NCBI RefSeq assembly: GCF_025753815.1
Contig: NZ_JAOWRF010000003.1
Span: 1 to 32,184 of the forward strand
Reading direction: 5' to 3'
DNA from: Plectonema radiosum NIES-515
Lineage (GTDB): Bacteria; Cyanobacteriota; Cyanobacteriia; Cyanobacteriales; Nostocaceae
DNA length: 32,184 nt
Position numbers and translations under genes: made by a program. The notes under the pieces were generated by a model, which did not search any database, was not told the DNA's origin, and worked only from the letters and a program-made list of their open reading frames with translations. Each line of letters begins with the position of its first letter. The stretch's first letter is position 1. Below, piece after piece: positions 28,214-32,184 of this stretch.

Positions 28214-30526
28214 ATGAATTTTTATTCTCGACTTGCACCAGCATTAATTGGGGTTTCAATTACTTTTGTGCAAATGCCAGTGACTGTAGCCTTATCACCC
28301 ACTGAGGTGAATAAAATTGCTAAAGAAATCACGGTGCTGATTCAAAGTAAGAAGCCTAAATATGGTTCTGGGGTAATTGTTAAGAAAGAGGGCAATATTT
28401 ACACTGTGCTAACAGCCGCTCATGTGGTAGATGTTGCAGATAATTATGAAATTGTTACTTCTGATAATAAGCGGTATACAGTTAACTACAATACGATGAA
28501 AGTGCTGCCGGGAGTAGATTTAGCTGTGGTGCAGTTTAGCAGCACTCAAAATTATATTGTGGCAAAAATAGGCAATTCGGACGTGAGTACAGAAGGAACA
28601 ACGGCTTATGTAACTGGGTTTCCTGCACCAACATTTGCGATTAATCAATCGATTTATACTTTCAGTGATGGGCGGATTACTGCTAATGCTTCAAAAGCTC
28701 TGCGTGATGGCTATACGTTGGTTTATAGCAATAATACCTCAGAAGGGATGAGTGGTGGTGCAGTCTTAAATGAAAATGGTGAATTGATCGGAATTCACGG
28801 GAGAGCAGATAAAGATACTAAAGAAGTTAAAACAGGGTTTAATTTGGGTGTTCCAATTAATACCTTTTTGAAATTATCAGCAACAACTAGCGTAAATGTA
28901 GGTGTCTCTCGTCCTAACACTCCAGTGACGACAAAATCTAAAGCTGACGATTTGTATATTCAGGGTGTGGATAAGTATAGCAAAGGAGATTTTAAAGGAG
29001 CGATCGCTGATTTAACTGAAGCAATTCGCCTCAATCCTAAGTATACTTTAGCCTACGTCAACCGAGGTAATGCCCGCGATGACTCAGGAGACAAGCAGGG
29101 AGCATTGGCTGATTATAACTCGGCGCTACGCATTAACCCCAACGATGCCAGTGCTTACAGCAATCGAGGTCTGACACGCTCTAGTTTGAAAGACTTCCAA
29201 GGGGCAATTAGCGATTACAGCTCGGCGATAAAAATTGATCCCAAATATAGCCTAGCTTACAATAACCGGGGTATCGCCCGCGATGAATTAAAAGACAGGC
29301 AAGGAGCACTAGCTGATTACAATACTGCCATCAAAATTAACCCCAACTTTGCTCTAGCTTATTACAACCGAGCTATTACCCGCGATAACTTGAAAGACTT
29401 ACAGGGGGCAATTGCTGATTACAACTCTGCCATAGGAATTAATCCCAACTATGCCAATGCTTATTACAATCGAGGTCTTATCCGCTCTCGTTTGGAAGAT
29501 AAGCAGGGCGCAATTAGCGATTACAATTCTACCATAGGAATTGATCCCAATTATGTTAATGCTTATTACAACCGAGGTAATGTGCGCTCTAGTTTGAAAG
29601 ACTTTCAAGGAGCGATCGCTGATTACACCTCTGCCATCAAGATTGACCCTAACTATGTTAATGCTTATTACAACCGAGGTATTGCAAAAGATGACTCAGG
29701 AGACAAACAGGGAGCAATTGCTGATTACACCTTTGCCATTAAGATTAACCCCAATTATGCCAATGCTTATATCAACCGAGGTGTTACGCGCTACAGTTTG
29801 AAAGACTTGCAAGCAGCGCTCGCTGATTACACCTCTGCCATCAAAATTAGCCCCAACTCTGATTTAGCTTATTACAACCGAGGTCTTGTCCGCAATGAAT
29901 TAGGAGACAACCAAGCAGCGATCGCTGATTACACCTCTGCCATCAAGATTAATCCTAATTATGATAAGGCTTACAATAAGCGGGGTCTTGTTCGTTACAA
30001 TTTGAAAGAGTTGCAAGTGGCAATTACCGATTACAATTCTGCTATTCGCCTCAATCCTAACTATGCTGAAGCTTACGTTAATCGAGGTAATGCTCGCGAT
30101 GATTTGGGAGATAACCAAGGAGCGATCGCGGATTACAATACTGCCATTAAAATTGATCCCAACTATGCTAGTGCCTACTTTAACCGGGGTATTACTCGCT
30201 ACAGAGCGAAAGACTCACAGGGAGCGATCGCCGATTACAACTCTGCTATCGGCATTGATCCTAGCTATGCTAGTGCTTATCTTAACCGGGGTATTATTCG
30301 ATCTGATTTGAAAGACTTGCAAGGTGCAATTACTGATTACAATCAAGCCATCAAGATTAATCCTAACTATGCTAGTGCCTACGCTAACCGGGGTATTGAT
30401 CGTGCTTCTTTAGGAGACAAACAAGGAGCATTAACTGATTTGCAGAAAGCAGCTGAACTTTATCAACAACAACGAAGAACAGAAGATTACCGAAGAACCC
30501 TTGAGTTAATTAAAAAGCTTCAGTAA
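28214..30526 (+). CDS. Trypsin-like serine protease fused to about 15 TPR repeats
   Basis: 770 residues from the ATG at 28214, preceded by GGAG; an ATG five codons earlier would overlap the upstream gene. A signal peptide (1-27) leads into a protease domain with His70 (YTVLTAAHVV), Asp102 (GVDLAVVQF) and Ser180 (SEGMSGGAVL). After a Thr/Ser/Pro-rich linker (221-243), about 15 consecutive 34-residue TPRs run from about 245 to 755, with the pattern YNRG…LKDLQGAIADYNSAIKINPN. A basic helical tail (QQQRRTEDYRRTLELIKKLQ) ends it. TPRs bind peptides or partner proteins, so this may be a targeted exported protease. The repeat units are very similar at the DNA level, which implies recent tandem expansion, and their number may vary between strains. 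Confidence 0.9.
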   Translation: MNFYSRLAPALIGVSITFVQMPVTVALSPTEVNKIAKEITVLIQSKKPKYGSGVIVKKEGNIYTVLTAAHVVDVADNYEIVTSDNKRYTVNYNTMKVLPGVDLAVVQFSSTQNYIVAKIGNSDVSTEGTTAYVTGFPAPTFAINQSIYTFSDGRITANASKALRDGYTLVYSNNTSEGMSGGAVLNENGELIGIHGRADKDTKEVKTGFNLGVPINTFLKLSATTSVNVGVSRPNTPVTTKSKADDLYIQGVDKYSKGDFKGAIADLTEAIRLNPKYTLAYVNRGNARDDSGDKQGALADYNSALRINPNDASAYSNRGLTRSSLKDFQGAISDYSSAIKIDPKYSLAYNNRGIARDELKDRQGALADYNTAIKINPNFALAYYNRAITRDNLKDLQGAIADYNSAIGINPNYANAYYNRGLIRSRLEDKQGAISDYNSTIGIDPNYVNAYYNRGNVRSSLKDFQGAIADYTSAIKIDPNYVNAYYNRGIAKDDSGDKQGAIADYTFAIKINPNYANAYINRGVTRYSLKDLQAALADYTSAIKISPNSDLAYYNRGLVRNELGDNQAAIADYTSAIKINPNYDKAYNKRGLVRYNLKELQVAITDYNSAIRLNPNYAEAYVNRGNARDDLGDNQGAIADYNTAIKIDPNYASAYFNRGITRYRAKDSQGAIADYNSAIGIDPSYASAYLNRGIIRSDLKDLQGAITDYNQAIKINPNYASAYANRGIDRASLGDKQGALTDLQKAAELYQQQRRTEDYRRTLELIKKLQ

Positions 30527-30764
30527 TCGAATTGAGTAGCGATCGCGCAAGTGCCAGATATACCAGTTGTGCTCGCTAAATTATTGCGATCGCACTTTTC
30601 ACATCGCACACCACTCGTAATCTACACTATTCCTGGATCGATTGCTACGATCTCTAATCCATTTTTGGCTGCTGGTCTTGTAGCTACGTTCCAAAATTCT
30701 CTACAATGAAAGCGGCGTTATTGTTAATTGTACCTTATTCTGCTATATAAAAGCTAAACAAGTC
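30527..30764. other. Intergenic region after the protease-TPR gene
   Basis: No gene is supported. It contains several GCGATCGC-type sites (30540, 30585) and otherwise undistinguished sequence. GTCTAGAC at 30753-30760 is an 8-bp palindrome near the presumed right end of the tnpB element. Confidence 0.45.
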
Positions 30765-30950
30765 TAGACATTTACTTCTTGCTTCAACGGGAGCATGGGA
30801 GCGGTTATCCCTCAACAAGCTTTCACGCCTTAGCCAGACGTGATAAATTTATTGCTGCGTTTAAATCTCTGTCCATCGAATGCCGACAACTTCCACAGTT
30901 GTAGGTTCTTTCTTCTAATGGCATATCTTGAATATGTCCACAGCTTGAAC
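30765..30950 (-). ncRNA. Probable omega RNA (reRNA) region of the TnpB element
   Basis: In IS200/IS605 elements the guide RNA for TnpB comes from the 3' end of tnpB and the right element end. Here that corresponds to the minus strand from about 30950 down to the element boundary, which I place near 30775 after the minus-strand sequence CCCGTTGAAGCAAGAA. GGGATAACCGCTCCC gives a small inverted repeat in this stretch. The position follows from family knowledge; the limits and fold are not verified. Confidence 0.4.
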
Positions 30951-31902
30951 AGGTTTTACTTGATGGAAACCAACGGTCAGCAATAATGATTTCACAACCA
31001 AACTTTTTCGCCTTGTATTCTAACTGCCTTTTAAACTCATGGAAACCACCTTTAGCAGCAATGCCTTGAGCTAATTTGTGTAAGAATAGCATACCCGAAA
31101 CGTTCAAATCCTCTACTACTATTCTTGCGTGGTTTTTGCATAAGAAAGTAGTGATTTGGTGAAGGGTGTCCTTTCTGAGGTTAGCTACCCTAGCATGATG
31201 GTTAGCAAGTTGAATTTTAGCTTTATATCGGTTGTTAGAACCTTTACTTTTTCTGGCAAACTTTCGTGACAATCTGCGAAGTTTTTCCAGATTAGTTTTG
31301 TAATGCTTTGGGTTAGGGAATACCGCACCAGTCGATAGTGTAGCCAGGGTTTTTACACCTAAATCAACCCCGACAACATCATGGACTTTAATAGTTGGTT
31401 CGTGATTTTGTTCGTAAGCTAAAGCGATAAACCAACTATCAGCAGTGCGTGATATTGTGATTGATTTGCACGTAGTATGAGGTAATCCTTCATAAGTTTT
31501 TACCCATCCAATGGTAGGTAATTTAATAGACTTACCACCTACTGGAATCGGTTTACCACTTGCATCAATAGTAAAACTATCATGATATCCTTTCTTTTGA
31601 AAGTTAGGATAGCCACCTTTTTTACTCAAGAACTTAGAAAAAGCATCACCAAGATTATCAAAGGCATATTGAGTTATTTTATGACAAATACCAGTTTCTT
31701 TAATCCAAGTAAACTCAGGTTTTACGTGATTGTTAAAGAATTTTTTCAGAATGTATTTGTTGGGCTTTAATCCATATGAATAAAGTTCGTTCCAAGTAGC
31801 CAAACCCCAGTTGTAAGTAAACCTTGCAATTCCTGCATGTTTGCTCATGATGGTTTCTTGGTTTTTACTTAGTTTTAATTTTGTTTTGATGGATAAAAGC
31901 AT
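30823..31902 (-). CDS. tnpB: TnpB (OrfB) of an IS200/IS605-type element, RNA-guided nuclease family
   Basis: 359 residues. The N-terminal recognition part is residues 1-170 (GIARFTYNWGLATWNE, KIT.YAFDNLGDAFS). The RuvC-like nuclease has DVVGVDLGVKTLATLS (Asp180), ARIVVEDLNVSGM (Glu264) and SMDRDLNAAINLSRLA (Asp344/Asp346). A zinc ribbon lies between (Cys318, Cys321, Cys336, Cys339). All catalytic and zinc residues are intact, so it should be active as an omega-RNA-guided DNA nuclease. No tnpA transposase is in the window, so the element depends on one elsewhere. A 59-residue gene is divergent from it, with 58 bases between starts. The last codons and the DNA beyond probably also encode the guide RNA scaffold. 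Confidence 0.93.
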   Translation of the reverse strand: MLLSIKTKLKLSKNQETIMSKHAGIARFTYNWGLATWNELYSYGLKPNKYILKKFFNNHVKPEFTWIKETGICHKITQYAFDNLGDAFSKFLSKKGGYPNFQKKGYHDSFTIDASGKPIPVGGKSIKLPTIGWVKTYEGLPHTTCKSITISRTADSWFIALAYEQNHEPTIKVHDVVGVDLGVKTLATLSTGAVFPNPKHYKTNLEKLRRLSRKFARKSKGSNNRYKAKIQLANHHARVANLRKDTLHQITTFLCKNHARIVVEDLNVSGMLFLHKLAQGIAAKGGFHEFKRQLEYKAKKFGCEIIIADRWFPSSKTCSSCGHIQDMPLEERTYNCGSCRHSMDRDLNAAINLSRLAKA

Positions 31903-31960
31903 TGTTTCGACCTTTTGTGCTAATAGTATATTAGTATATCAATATATAGAAAAAAGAGCA

Positions 31961-32140
31961 ATGCCATTCCAGAAAAAACACAAATTAGGGTTTACAAGTG
32001 AACAACCTTTTGATAAAGACCCAGTTTGTTTCAAGGTATCGCCTGGTATCAAAGACAAGTTAAAAGCCGTCCCTGACTGGCAAAAACGACTTAGAGAGGC
32101 TGTTGACGAAATAATTAAAGACACGGATATTTGTCAATAG
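31961..32140 (+). CDS. Small protein divergent from tnpB, 59 residues
   Basis: MPFQKKHKLGFTSEQPFDKD starts it and KAVPDWQKRLREAVDEIIKD lies near its end. The N-terminus is basic and the C-terminal half is a charged amphipathic helix. There is no known motif that I can name. An ATG at 31841 in frame is inside the tnpB gene, so the start at 31961 is preferred. A second copy, of which only the last 23 codons are visible, is at 3-74 with similar downstream DNA, so the gene appears to travel with this type of element. It could be a regulator of tnpB or a helper of the element; its position over the divergent promoter fits the first. Function unproven. Confidence 0.72.
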   Translation: MPFQKKHKLGFTSEQPFDKDPVCFKVSPGIKDKLKAVPDWQKRLREAVDEIIKDTDICQ

Positions 32141-32184
32141 ACGTATAGGTTTGTCCGTATTATTGGCTACTTAGGCGTAACTCT
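32131..32184. mobile_element. Conserved flank after the small gene (probable left end of the tnpB element)
   Basis: Aligns with 75-128. Shared blocks are TTGTCAATA, TTGTC.. TAT.TTATTG, GCT..CTTAGG and TAACTCT. The two short arms CAATA and TATTG allow a hairpin. As the tnpB gene reads leftward, this would be the element's 5' (left) end. The similarity runs up to the last base of the window, so the true boundary may lie outside it. Confidence 0.5.

Noticed and set aside
1-32184. tRNA or rRNA genes
   Set aside because: I saw no cloverleaf-like or rRNA-like segment in the intergenic regions. A tRNAscan or Rfam run would settle this.

Overview
The window looks like chromosomal DNA of a filamentous, probably nitrogen-fixing cyanobacterium of the Nostocales type. 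The signs are many HIP1 octamers (GCGATCGC), a short cyanophycin synthetase of the CphA2 type, SbtA/SbtB bicarbonate uptake, PAM68- and PxcA/CemA-family photosynthesis proteins, a COP23 protein, AAA-like/WD40 proteins, and very many short palindromic repeats and MITE-like elements. The species cannot be named from the sequence.

Layout. 1-130: the 3' end of a small TnpB-neighbour gene and a conserved flank that recurs at the far right end. 413-3039 (minus): a small acidic protein, a DAHP synthase of the AroF type, and the rpsO-PAM68 pair. 3316-4737: a stand-alone AAA-like ATPase. 5042-6520: a cytoplasmic 5'-nucleotidase-like metallophosphatase, with debris of AAA-ATPase 3' ends beyond it, a frameshifted chitin-binding (CBM14) gene and a long intergenic region. 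7773-8345: a small lectin. 8558-12223: a 1221-residue AAA/transmembrane/14-WD40 protein whose 3' end has been remodelled by repeats. 12584-21960: two paralogous GH13 enzymes bracket a cyanophycin block (cphB, a 67-residue gene, cphA2) and a second DAHP synthase (AroG type). 22276-23065: a DUF1823-type gene and acylphosphatase. 23330-26394 (minus): an inorganic-carbon block, sbtA-sbtB, a beta-carbonic anhydrase and a PxcA/PxcL protein. 26805-30526 (plus): COP23, a secreted trypsin-like protease, and a trypsin-like protease fused to about 15 TPRs. 30823-32184: a tnpB-only IS200/IS605-type element with a divergent small gene.

How the genes fit together. The sbt/carbonic anhydrase/PxcL block would serve bicarbonate import, its regulation, CO2/HCO3- interconversion and proton balance. 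The cyanophycin block would polymerise and degrade the nitrogen reserve. The GH13 pair would act on glycogen or malto-oligosaccharides. COP23 and the two exported proteases form a compact probable envelope cluster.

The most unusual layer is the repeats. At least four families of short inverted-repeat elements are present. Three copies of one family have perfect 8-bp target duplications. Another copy is nested inside a palindrome with a 10-bp duplication. Nearly all carry an interchangeable core palindrome beginning GTAGAGACG, whose inner arms differ from copy to copy but keep their pairing. Two such repeats have become part of the coding sequence of the WD40 protein.
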